DNA of 64,000 bases from Wurfbainia villosa (lineage: Eukaryota; Streptophyta; Magnoliopsida; Zingiberales; Zingiberaceae): NCBI GenBank assembly GCA_025175895.1, contig CM046005.1:68782325-68846324 (forward strand), given 5' to 3'. Both the position numbers and the translations under genes were made by a program. The notes below the pieces were generated by a model. It was not told the origin of the DNA and searched no databases. It saw only the letters and a program-made list of their open reading frames with translations. This document shows positions 1 through 10,253 of this stretch, piece after piece (within the stretch, counting starts at the first letter, position 1; every line of letters begins with the position of its first letter).

Positions 1-346
1 GATCATAAAGGCATATATGATTTAATTTCACATTATGATCATGAACTACATGTTTTCATCAAATTATAATCATGCATTAGGTATTATATCATGATAATAG
101 GTAAAGTATCACCTAAAGCATGATTTAAACCTATTTCTTATGATAATGTGCCAAATTTCAAAATCATAAATCATGATTGCAACCATACATAGCAATTACA
201 TTAATCATCATGATTTAAGCATTATTATCTATTTATGGGCACGTTATCATCACCCAACACTATTCTAAAAATGTTGTCTCGCCATCCTAAGTCAACCAAA
301 ATATGATATAGGTCAATTCCATATGGTTGACTACCCTAGGGGTTTT

Positions 347-2080
347 CTAACCCTTAAGGATGGATTTTGGAACCCAAAATAAGTTCTTTCCTATTGGGTT
401 CACTAAAAACTCCTTAGGGATCCATTTCCTAGTTATTACTTTCTTCTTATCTTGTCCCCTAGCAATTAGACATTTGTAGGCCTTTTCATTTTTCTTTTCT
501 TTGTATCCTAGGCCTTTCTTATTGAAGCTATCTCTTTGACTCCCTAGGATCATGTTCAATGTGTTGGAGCCAATTGTGAATTTTTCTAGGGCTTTTGTTA
601 AATAATCTACCTTTTCCCTTAAGGCCCTATTTTCATTTATACATGCATCACTAACATCTAATGGCACATAAAGATCATGTGAGCATGCATCATTTTTGCT
701 AGAAGAAATATTATCATTTAAGCATGCATTTTCTAGCTTATTTTCCAATGCCTTAATTTGATTAAGCATGCTTTTATTTTTCTTTTTCATTCCAAATAAG
801 TCCTTAGTTAAACTAGAAATTATGGAAACTATTTTATTAGGAGAGGCATTCGTTACCATAGTTTCCATATCCTCTTCTTCTTCTTCGGATGAGGAGGATG
901 TAGAAGCTCCCCCTTCACTTGAGCTCTCTCCTCTTGAGCTTGATCCTTCATTTTCAGAGGAAGAGCAATCCAAGTCATCAAAGGCCATCAAGGCTAAATT
1001 GGTGACAAAGGCATTCTCCTCATCCGATGATGATGAGGAGGATGAGGATGGGTCATCCCAAGTCCTTGCATTTAGATCTTTGGTCTTCCCCTTTTCTTTT
1101 GTCTTCTTCTCCTCTTCCTTCTTTTTCTTGCTCCCCTTTTTCTTCTTCTTTTCTTCTTTCTTTTTCTTCTCTTCCTTGCTCTTGTTTAGGAGGGGACAAT
1201 TATCCCTTATGTGCCCCTCTCCCTGGCAATTGTAGCATATGACCTTCCCCCTTGGTCTTCTATTCCTATCATTTGATTTATGAAAATGAAAACCTTTTAA
1301 AGCATGTCTTACCCTCCTTACCATATAAGCTTCTTCGGTGCTATCCATGGAGGAGGAAGACGCTTCATCATCATCATCGGAGGAGATCTCTATCTTCTTC
1401 TTCCCCTTATTTGCCAACAATGCTACTCCCCTTGAAGGTTGTATTTTTGGCTCTTCTTGTATTCCTTCAAGCCTAGATTCATGTAATTCCATAGTGGAGA
1501 AAAATTCATCTAGAGTACTTACCTCTAGATTTTTTGAAATGTAAAATGAGTCCACCATTGAACTCCACTTGGATGATCGGCGGAAAGCATCTATGGCCTT
1601 CATTATCATATCGCGATTGGAGAGCCTTTCTCCTACACTTGTTAGTCCAATTAAAATTTCTTTGAATCTAGAATGCAAAGAAGTTACCTTTTCTCCCTTT
1701 TCTAATTTAATGTCAGATAGTTGGGAGCGAAGGATATCTCTCCTTGCTAGCTTTGCCTCGGATGTGCCTTCATGAAGCTCAATTAGCTTCTCCCACATCT
1801 CCTTGGCGCTTAGGCATTCTCCTATTCGGTTGATTTCTTGTTGGGAGAGCACATTGAAGAGATGATGTTTGGCTTTTGAATTTGTAAGGTGCTCTTCCCT
1901 TTGCTTTTTGGTCCACCTAGATTTCTCTATTGGCTTCCCTTCTTCATCCCTAGGTAAAATGAAACCGGATTCCATTGTAATCATAATATCAAAATCCGTT
2001 TCGAAAAATACCTCCATTCGCTTCTTCCACCGAGCGAATTCTCCTTCAAACTTCGGAGGATGGATGTTGGAGCCGGCCAT
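347..2080 (-). CDS. gag: Gag polyprotein (copia/UBN2 type) of TR-GAG1a, 577 aa
   Basis: Structural Gag that would form the virus-like particle and bind the element RNA. The N-terminal half (about residues 1-210) has the UBN2-type Gag fold signature seen in plant copia elements. A CCHC zinc knuckle of the form CX2CX4HX4C begins near residue 282 (CYNCQGEGHIRDNC). It is followed by a Lys/Glu-rich run, an acidic Ser/Glu block, a predicted coiled-coil stretch and a conserved C-terminal block near residue 500 (FTIGSNTLNMILG). The start ATG lies 47 bases after the primer site, as in the plus-strand copy, which supports this start. The ORF is unbroken. No protease, integrase, reverse transcriptase or RNase H follows in the 346 bases available, and the full copy has none either. 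Several open frames on the opposite strand here are shadows of its low-complexity codons. Confidence 0.9.
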   Translation of the reverse strand: MAGSNIHPPKFEGEFARWKKRMEVFFETDFDIMITMESGFILPRDEEGKPIEKSRWTKKQREEHLTNSKAKHHLFNVLSQQEINRIGECLSAKEMWEKLIELHEGTSEAKLARRDILRSQLSDIKLEKGEKVTSLHSRFKEILIGLTSVGERLSNRDMIMKAIDAFRRSSKWSSMVDSFYISKNLEVSTLDEFFSTMELHESRLEGIQEEPKIQPSRGVALLANKGKKKIEISSDDDDEASSSSMDSTEEAYMVRRVRHALKGFHFHKSNDRNRRPRGKVICYNCQGEGHIRDNCPLLNKSKEEKKKKEEKKKKKGSKKKKEEEKKTKEKGKTKDLNARTWDDPSSSSSSSSDEENAFVTNLALMAFDDLDCSSSENEGSSSRGESSSEGGASTSSSSEEEEEDMETMVTNASPNKIVSIISSLTKDLFGMKKKNKSMLNQIKALENKLENACLNDNISSSKNDACSHDLYVPLDVSDACINENRALREKVDYLTKALEKFTIGSNTLNMILGSQRDSFNKKGLGYKEKKNEKAYKCLIARGQDKKKVITRKWIPKEFLVNPIGKNLFWVPKSILKG

Positions 2081-2127
2081 TTTGAAAGTTTCTTGTTGTG
2101 GCGGTTAGTCCTCGACAAGATTTCCTT

Positions 2128-2140
2128 GGCTCTGATACCA
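2128..2140 (-). other. Primer binding site, TR-GAG1a
   Basis: On the minus strand this reads TGGTATCAGAGCC, complementary to the 3' end of plant initiator-Met tRNA. It begins two bases inside the LTR end at 2143, the normal place for minus-strand DNA priming. Confidence 0.9.
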
Positions 2141-2142
2141 CT

Positions 2143-3373
2143 TGTAGGAGATCGAATGGCCGGCTAGAGGGGGGTGAATATCCCTCTTACGATGGATGTC
2201 GGAATTCTCTCGTTCGTTTGCTCGTCTACACAATCGTTAGCGCAAGCGGAAGCATAAACAATAAAGACAAAGCAATAAATGAAAATGCAAACGCTAACAA
2301 AGAAGATGTAACGTGGTTCACGGCTACGCCGCTAATCCACGGTCTGATTCGTCTAAGGTGAATCACTCCTCCAAAGCCAATCACTATTGGTCTCTCCTTT
2401 GCACAAAGCTAGGTGGAGGTAACCTTTACAATCAAGATCACTCTTCTTACAATAAGAATGGAGTAAAAACAAGTAAGAAGAGTTTAGAGCTTGTGGGGCA
2501 CTAGGAAGATCACTTAGAGCATAAGAATTAGCCTCTCAAAGGCTCACACCCTCTCTTTTTATAGAGAGGGCTGATTTCTTCCCATTGATCGCCACGATCG
2601 GGCCGCCCTTGGCGATCATTGCATCACTACGACCTCCGAACACGTCGGATCCCGACCCGTTGTAGTCCAACGGAACTCTTAGCGATCGTGATGGACCTCA
2701 CCCGATCATTCGCCTTCATCAGATCGCCCGATCGGCTATGAGCGGTTCTGCGCGATATCCTCTGGCAATGATCAGTTATTCCATGGCGATCGACTCATCG
2801 GGCATAAACCCATCGATCGGATACGATGAACCCACTCGATTCGGAGCGATCAGCCATTCCATGTCACGATCGGGTGTGCAGTGAAACTCAAACTTAACAT
2901 AAGTTTGAGCTTCTGGCGGTCGGGTAAACCTTAACCCTTGCGGTCAAGTCTCTGACACTCAGCCATTCGACCAAGTTCACCTAATGAGCTACTTACATTT
3001 CACTCATTCTCTCATCTCACTCGAAGTCCCTCGCCGAAGCTCTCTTCGTTCGTGGCCACGTCCCTCGGCAGCATCAGGCGCACGACTCTGCAATGCTCCT
3101 TCACGTCTCTTGCCTCCGAAGTCTACTTCCTTGGCTTCACTTCAAGTCATCTCGTCCGGCGGTCCCTCGGATGCTCCAAGCGCACGACTTCCGCAAAGCT
3201 ATCCTTCACCGACTCAAGGCACGAGTCATGAGATGTGAAACTCGCCACGGCTCCATGTGCGAATTACTAAGCCCTGCACGACTTCAACGCACATATCAAA
3301 TCACAATAACAACCTAACTTACACCCTTTGCCACACCATCAAAACCATATTACGGCAAGAGATTGCCTTAACA
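2143..3373 (-). repeat. 5' LTR of TR-GAG1a
   Basis: 1231 bp, beginning TGTTAAGGCAATC and ending CTCCTACA on the minus strand, so it has TG...CA ends. It aligns along its length with the LTRs at 26723-27882 and 30907-32078. A block at about 2578-2900 is rich in CGATCG-type motifs, where the 26723 LTR carries CAGTCGACTG-type motifs. Confidence 0.88.
2555..2563 (-). promoter_or_regulatory. TATA box in TR-GAG1a LTR
   Basis: Minus strand reads TATAAAAAG, flanked by an inverted repeat (CCTCTC before, GAGAGG after). The same arrangement is present in both LTRs of TR-GAG1b. It lies about 410 bases before the LTR end, a plausible U3/R boundary. Confidence 0.6.
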
Positions 3374-3789
3374 TAACATTCATATAAACATTCAAGAACA
3401 TAAGCAAGCATAACATGCATAATAACATCATAATGATCTAGACATGAAATAAAGGTATATGCAAGATGCTCTTTGAAAACATATATATTATAGGTACTTA
3501 AACATAATCTCAACATATTGGGCCCGACATTATACCACATACATCATCATCATAGCACGCATCCCTAATAGACCCGAGGTAGCTAATCCCGAACCCACTA
3601 GAGCACTAGGCCCGTACTATGTCCGTCGGCCTAGGGGCAACATAACATAAAAGCCCATCCTAAGCCCGTACTTATGACCGTCGGCCTAGGGCATCTGGGA
3701 GCCCATCTCGTACTGAGTCCGTACTATGATAGTCGACCCAGGGGCACGTAGGAGCCCATCCCTTGGACCTTGTTAGGGTCCGGTAAAAG

Positions 3790-4040
3790 CCATGCAGAAA
3801 GTAAAATAGCATATCATGTTCCTTTTCATAACATATCATATTTCTTTTCATAAACATATCATGTTCCTTATCATGGCATATCATGTTTCTTCTTTATAAC
3901 ATATCGTGTTCCTTCTTCATAACATATCATATTTCTTTTCATAACATAGCATGCTCCTTCTTTATAACATATCATGTTTCCTTCTTCATAACATATCATA
4001 TTTCTTTTCATATCATATCATGTTCCTTCTTTATGACATA
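3790..4040. repeat. Short AT-rich tandem repeat (about 22-25 bp units)
   Basis: About ten imperfect repeats of a unit resembling AACATATCATGTTCCTTCTT, alternating with a variant ATATCATATTTCTTTTCAT. Reading frames through it give low-complexity peptides and are not genes. Confidence 0.8.
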
Positions 4041-4429
4041 TCATATACTCATACAATTAACATGGCAATGAGCATAACATAATCATACATTCATACAATT
4101 AACATGGACATAAAGTAGTGACATCAACCAATCATGCTATCATAAAATCTAACTAACATCATATTTGCATCTTTTTTTACATGTAGCATGGCATGGAGGA
4201 CTTAGTAGAGGGCATGTACATAGGTTGGCCGAAACCCTAAGGGAGGGTTCTTAGGAGTTTACATGCTAAACAACTTGTGCAAGGTCTACTTAACATCATA
4301 CTAACATCACACACATATAGAGTATGACATAAACATCATGAACAAGCATAACATGGTGTGATCTAAACTTCTTGGGTTCTCACAAAATTTTAAACCCTAA
4401 ACAACTTGTACAAGATCTAACTAACCACA

Positions 4430-5165
4430 TATTAATTCTATCACATATAGATCATGGCATGGAAGGCCCTTACGAGTTTAAATGGGTCTTGGCCGAGAGC
4501 TTCAAGGAACCTTAAGATCCATTTCTTAAATCTAGCTTAGCTATCAACATGTTACCTTCATCTACATTCAAAACATAGCATGACAACTTATAGATCATAG
4601 CATGATAGACCATTAGGAGCCTAAATGGGTCTTGGCCGAATGTTTCAAGGAGCTTTAAAGATCAACCACTTAAATTTAGTTTAGCTAACAACATGTTATC
4701 TTCATCTACAATCAAAACATAGCATGACAATAGGTCATAGCATGATAGACCATTAGGAGCCTAAATGGGTCTTGGCCAAATGTTTCAAGGAGCTTTAAAG
4801 ATCAACCACTTAAATTTAGTTTAGCTAACAACATGTTATCTTCATCTAAAATCAAAACATAGCATGACCACATCTAGAGCATAACATAGAAAACCATTAG
4901 GGGTCCAAAGGGGGACTTGGCTGAGAGTTTTATGAAGCCTTTAAGATCAAACATTTAAATTTAGTTTAGCTATCAACATACTATCTTCATCTACAATCAA
5001 AACATAGCATGAACACATATAGAGCATAGCATAGAAAACCATTAGGGGTCCAAAGGGGGACTTGGCCGAGAGTTTCATGGAGTTTAAAGATCAAACACTT
5101 AACCCAAGCATATCTAGAAACCTATTATCATCATATTCATACAAAACATAGCACGGACAATCATG
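4430..5165. repeat. Tandem array of five 140-145 bp units within LTR-X
   Basis: The landmark CATTAGGAG or a close variant recurs at 4468, 4611, 4751, 4895 and 5040. Each is followed by TTGGCC or a variant, a TTTCAAGGAG-like block, TTAGCTA and ACATAGCATG. Spacings are 143, 140, 144 and 145 bp. More degraded units may extend left to about 4180. Confidence 0.85.
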
Positions 5166-5732
5166 GAAAGCTTAAAGGAGGTTTTGATCGAAAGTTTCAT
5201 AAGGAATTTTCTTAACAACCATCAACCGATGCAACTTGTTTGCAGGTGAGGGGATACTTACATCCTTCACTTTGTTAATAGTTGGAAAACACCCTAAGTG
5301 ATGCCAAACTAGAGCCTTCTTCTTGCTTGGTTAGTTTTCGGAAAATGGAAGAGGGGGAGCCTAGGGTTTCGGTGAGGAAGAAGAAGAGAAGTGGAGAATG
5401 GCAATTGTGGTTTCTCTTGTCTCCTCATTCTCCTATTTATTCACTTGAAGGTGTCCCTTAGCCTCCCTTACCCTTATCTATCATTTCCCATATCCTTCTA
5501 ATAGCACAACCCTACTGGGCTTCTGGTTATTGGATGCATCTTACGGTTTAGCTATCTACTTAGAGGTTTGGGGTTCAATCCCTGGGTTATGCATCCTTTT
5601 TGGCTCTATTCCTTTTATTTTTGAAAGATCCCACATAAAGCCCATTATAATCATGTAAAAATTCTTGTAAAATTGCTAGAAATTTTATGGGCGTTACAAG
5701 CTCTTCCCCTTCGTCGCGGCGAGCGACGGCGG

Positions 5733-6076
5733 CGGCGGTTGGACCATCCACAATGAGCTCTGCGGACGAGCAAGAGCGGAGAGTGAGCGGGAGCAAAGGG
5801 CAAGCGAGTGGCGAGGGAGCTTGAATCGGCGACGTTCTGACGGTGAGTTGCCGATTTGGGGGAGTTCTGTCGATTACCGCCGGAGCAAGGTAAGGGCACA
5901 GCTCTTTGTAGGTTTCAGTCGATCCCTTAATCACAGCTTGCTATTTCTCATGCAAGCAATACAATGATGTCATCAATGTAGTTGGTTGTTCCAGCCAGAG
6001 GGGGAGCTTTCCAGCGAATCGGGGATTGGGGGAGCAGTACCGTCGGAGTAGCTTCAAGTGCTGGTATATCTCGAGT
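5733..6076 (+). repeat. First copy of a 344-bp tandem duplication in the Gypsy-A 5' LTR
   Basis: The segment from GGCGGTTGGACCATCC to TGGTATATCTCGAG is repeated directly after itself from 6077. The second copy is interrupted by the solo LTR and resumes at 7355. The 3' LTR has the segment once (about 25518-25855), so the duplication is private to the 5' LTR. Confidence 0.85.
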
Positions 6077-6235
6077 GGCGGCTGGACCATCCACAACGAG
6101 CTTTGTGGACGAGCAAGAGCTGAGAGTGAGCGGGAGCAAAGGGCAAGCGAGTGGCGGGGGAGCTTGAATCGGCGACATTCTGACGGTGAGCTACTGATTT
6201 AGGGAGTTCTGTCGATTACCGCCGGAGCAAGGTAA

Positions 6236-7349
6236 TGTTGGTGCAGGGGTACCTAAGTCGAACCTGTATTTTGATTATGACAAAAGATGCAAAGTCAAGG
6301 ATATATCATTATCTCACGAGCAGAATCGAGTGTGCAGAAAAGTGCTAAAGCTGGAGCTGAAGGCTAGCGACACCCGGAGGAAGCCACGGTAGTCGGGCAA
6401 CACTCGAGTGACTTCGGAGGGAGCCGAAGGAATCGAGTGGAAGGCCGAAAGCGAAAGTGACACAGTAAGTATCGAGGTAAGCTCATATGTGCGAGCGTAA
6501 GTGAGGTCGTATCCTCTTTACGGGGATGATCTTAAGCGTAGATCCGACCAAAGACATCCTATAGATGGTCTAGGTCGAGATCGGACGGTCGACGACCGTC
6601 GAAATTATGTTTTTGTTGAGATAACTTTGACTTGCAGCAAGCATCGACCGATCGCCGACTTGGAGGACTCAATCGCCGCCAATCGGGCCGATCGAGGTCG
6701 GACTCATCGATGCTACCATTAGTCGACTGATGATGGCCATCAGTCGACTGATGGTCAAGGATCAGCCTCGAGAAGTCAAGCTCTATCACTATTTTTCAAA
6801 GAGGTTTTATGCCCAATTCCTATTGGTTGAAGACCCATTCGATGAGGGGCTTAAAGGCTATAAAAGGAGGGCTTGTCCTAGGGTTTTTCATCAATTAAAA
6901 AGCTTCCGAGTGCTTCCGATATGCTACGAGTCTCTGACATCCCTACGACGAAGCACTGCCGAGACGACGACTCAAGCTCCAAGATTCAAGTCTTCAAAAG
7001 TCGTCGGTATAATCTTTAATTTATATAAGTTGTTCTTATTTCAAGCTTTAAATCATATCAAGGAGAGGGGGAGTGTCCCTCTACCTTGAGTCTTTCTTGA
7101 ATTTTTGTATTCGTTTAACTCCTATCTCCAACGAGAAGGAGTTCGTTTAGTGTTTTGCTCTCCGTGCGTGGTCAAGGACCACTAGGGCCTTGTAGTAGTA
7201 GCCTTCGGCTATGAACCAAGTAAAAAACCCATTGTCTCTTCTATTTTAGATTTATCTTCCGCTGTGTCTACTCGTGATTTACCGAACGAATTCAAAGAAA
7301 AGTTTCTATCGCTATTCACCCCCCTCTAGCGATCCGCTTCGATCCAACA
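6236..7349 (+). mobile_element. Solo LTR of a TR-GAG2-related element
   Basis: 1114 bp starting TGTTGGTGCAGGGG and ending TCGATCCAACA, flanked by the 5-bp duplication GGTAA (6231-6235 and 7350-7354). The empty site is visible at 5890 in the first tandem copy and at about 25672 in the 3' LTR. It resembles the LTRs at 34487 and 38628 over its ends and middle but is clearly diverged. No internal region remains, so it is a product of LTR-LTR recombination. Open frames inside it are not genes. Confidence 0.9.
6858..6866 (+). promoter_or_regulatory. TATA box in solo LTR
   Basis: CTATAAAAG followed by GAGG, at the position matching CTATAAAAGG in both TR-GAG2 LTRs. Confidence 0.55.
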
Positions 7350-10240
7350 GGTAAGGGCACAACCCTTTGTAGGTTTCAGTCGATCCCTTAATCACGGCTT
7401 GTTGTTTCTCATGCAAGAAGCACGATGATGTCATCAATGCAGTTGGTTGTTCTGGCCAGAGGGGGAGCTTTCCAGCGAATTGGGGATTGGGGGAGCAGTA
7501 CCGTCGGAGTAGCTTCAAGTGCTGGTATATCTCAAGTTTTCCTTTCTGTTCTATCCACTTCAATTTCTATGGATCATTGATGTAGATAGGGTGGCGATTC
7601 TTGGGTTTGAAGAGGGGTCAGTGCAGTGTGGATGGGAATGGTGGATCGAGGTTGAGGTGAGGTTTGTGTTGATCAATGATTTTATCATGATTTGTATGCT
7701 GCAGCATGGTTGTTTATGGTGATTTAGTTGTCAAATGTGGTTGAGCTGCTCTGTTTGGGGGGTTTGCTCGGCTGTGGGTGAGTGAGGAAGGACTAATGGA
7801 GTGGGGTGTTTCATGTAGGATTGGTTAGAACCCTAAATCGGTGTAACTATGTGCTATGATGGAGCTGTGAATGATGGATTAAATGTTTAGATAGCTATTT
7901 GGGTTTCATTTTGTTTTGTGATGTGAATTGGGTGTATGGTGTGGAATAAGGTGTGGAAATTCCAGGATTAGTTATACTTAAGTGGAATGTGAGTTGTTAT
8001 GAAAATCCTAATGGGGATATTCTATCCGTGCCATGTTATTGAAGGGCTATGAAGGTGTTAAATGTGAATTGGTGGTAAAGAGATGAATGTAGAAGCTGAG
8101 GGCTCAATGGGGAGTTTTGTTGCGATGAATTGGCCATGATAATTAGGGGTTTTCTAATTCATGTTCGATATAAGGATGTGAATATAGGAACGAGGTAGTA
8201 ATAGATTTGTATATTGTCGAGTGCTGGAACTTAGTACTTGTTATGTTCCATGCAAGATGTGTGATCGAGACTTTAACTAGTCTTTGGATAATGGCTGAAA
8301 TATGAAATCGATGTAGGATTCGATTTGGTCATGTTAGAACTTAATCGTAATTCATGTTGTTTTGTAGGACTTTGGTTGGTGACAAATGCTTGTACGTATG
8401 GACTGCTAGCACGAGCTACTAATAGGTGGGTAATTTCCTACCCTGGTCAGGTAGTTTTAAATGCATGCAGATTTAGATACATGATCATCTTATATGATCA
8501 TGTTACCTTGACTCTGCTCTTATTTACTCTTGCGCTTGATACCTTATCTTTGGTTGTTAAACTCTATTGTTGTTATCATGTTTCACCTCATCATGATTAG
8601 GAGTTATATATGTGATGTAGGTAACCTAGAATTTGTTTAGTTAAGTGCAATAGTAAAGTCCGGATGACAACCTGATTGTAAATTGGGCAAAAAGGTCATC
8701 CGTGGGTAGGTAATGTCTTAAACGTAGGGTTATTTTTAATACCCTTAGGTTGCATGTTTACTATCGATCATGTACCGTGTAAATTGGTCAGGTGAATTGT
8801 ACTTAGGGTGTCGCTACGGACCGGTGGTCCTAGCTTGTTATAATCAGTTGAGTACTCTCTGCAGGATAGAGAGTGCGTTGATCGGATTGGTTTGACTCTC
8901 TGTAGGATAGAGAGTCTATGGTGGATGTCTATTTATGTAACAGAGCATTCATGTCATTTGCATACATGCTGGCGACGTGGTCTCCCTTATGGTTGAGAGG
9001 GTCATCAGTCCACCTGCCTCCACGGTTACTCATAGGAGGAGTAATCGGTGTGAGGGCAGAGCATTGTGGTGCCGCACACTACTACTATAGACGGTGGTAG
9101 TAGGATTTGCGTGTCGTAGTCCTGTGTGTGTGGCACTCGACCACTCATGGGTAGTGACTGTCGGAGTGGCCAACAGCAAGGACCCCCGTTGAGTAGCTTG
9201 CTCTTCACACTTATATGCTACTCGATCATACTTCCCACTCGGCCACTCGAGAGTAGTGGTTAGTGTTGAGTTGGGACAGTTGTCATGTCGAGCCACCGAG
9301 GCCACACTGGGGTCGTGGTAGCTTTAGGGTGAGTTGGCATTACCATGAATGCTGCATTGCCACGACTTATGACATTTTTTCATATTGCCATATATATATA
9401 TATATGCTTATTGTGATGCTGCAATGATTGTACTATGCTTGTTGCATTTGGTTGTACATCATCTTCATACATGCTACCCGCATCACTTATATGGTTGTGT
9501 CGGATACCTGTATAGTTGTTGGTTAGTCTATTGCATTCTTTGACCCGTATTTATGTCGTTGTATGGTTTAGAGAAGACTTCCTATTATATACATATATTG
9601 TGGATATGTGCTCAGGTTTGATAGGTGTAGCGTAGCAGACTTTCAGGTATGTCTGCATTTTACATTGGCCTTTGGTTAGAAGGTATATACATAGATATGT
9701 TATCATGATAGTGTTACCTGATATACCTATAGATTTTTCTATTGAATTACATGTGATATGTGATATATACATGTTTTCCTATTACTTGCTGAGTTTTACT
9801 CACCACCACGGACCCTGGGTTTTTCTGTCGCCCAGGTAACAGGTAGAAGTTTTCGTGAAGACTTGGAGTTGCGCCGACGATCCATCCCATCTCCGTTTTC
9901 TGAGCTTCCCGGGGACTTTTTTATGTTATTGACTTTGATTATGTTATGGACTTGTTTTATATTATGGACTTTGTCATGATGTCGTGGACTTTATTTCTAT
10001 ATCCGATGCTTTATGTACGATTTTATTATTGTGGACTTGTTAGGTGGTGTACACCTGTATGTTTTTAGTATGTATGTTGTGGGTATGTGGTTTATATTTC
10101 CGCTGTGGTTGATATATTTATATTATGTTGTTGTTGTGGGCCTACGGGCCTTGTATTAACCCGAAATATTGCCACGTATAGGGGAGATGTCGTCCGTTTG
10201 CTTTTTGACACGGCATACTCTCAGAGCGTGACAACTTTAT

Positions 10241-10253
10241 TGGTATCAGAGCC
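10241..10253 (+). other. Primer binding site, Gypsy-A
   Basis: TGGTATCAGAGCC, complementary to initiator-Met tRNA, seven bases after the LTR end at 10233. Confidence 0.9.

Larger units (their letters stand above)
1..3373 (-). mobile_element. TR-GAG1a: gag-only LTR retrotransposon, truncated by the left window edge
   Basis: Minus-strand element. Reading leftwards it has a 5' LTR (3373 down to 2143), a tRNA-Met primer site, a gag gene and about 346 bases of noncoding sequence before the window ends. Its second copy in this window (26723-32078) has the same order and no pol gene between gag and the 3' LTR, so this copy is inferred to be gag-only as well. The 3' LTR lies outside the window. It is inserted in LTR-X. 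The target-site duplication cannot be read because the other end is missing. The LTR tail (CTATTCACC-type followed by a short GC block) and the gag type point to a derivative of the SIRE/Maximus branch of Ty1/copia; that assignment is inference. Confidence 0.85.
3374..5698 (-). repeat. LTR-X: long gypsy-type LTR, interrupted by TR-GAG1a
   Basis: On the minus strand this sequence starts TGTAACGCCC at 5698, a typical start for plant gypsy LTRs. It runs left until TR-GAG1a cuts it at 3373; the remainder is beyond the window. It carries a short AT-rich repeat run (about 3790-4040), a tandem array (4430-5165) and a leader-like stretch near 5340. Its outer edge abuts Gypsy-A LTR sequence, so it is either the 5' LTR of a minus-strand element or a solo LTR. 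No open frame here resembles a protein. The family is not recognised beyond the LTR ends. Confidence 0.6.
5699..10233 (+). repeat. 5' LTR of Gypsy-A (left-truncated, interrupted)
   Basis: It aligns with the 3' LTR from 25481 onward; the first 357 or so bases of the LTR are missing because LTR-X interrupts it at 5698. It contains a GC-rich block (5700-5880), a 344-bp tandem duplication and a solo LTR. Because it lacks the insertions found in the 3' LTR, it supplies the empty sites at about 8393-8400 (TR-GAG1b), 9278-9284 (Copia-1) and 9713-9718 (CACTA). It ends GCGTGACA. Open frames inside it (for example 8325-8600 and 10087-10383) have no recognisable domain. Confidence 0.88.

Noticed and set aside
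768..1242. Plus-strand open frames rich in Phe and Ser
   Set aside because: They are the reverse complement of the Lys/Glu- and Ser-rich part of the minus-strand Gag, which has clear domains.
3883..4071. Small frame with repeated SCSFFITYHISF
   Set aside because: It is a translation of the short AT-rich tandem repeat.
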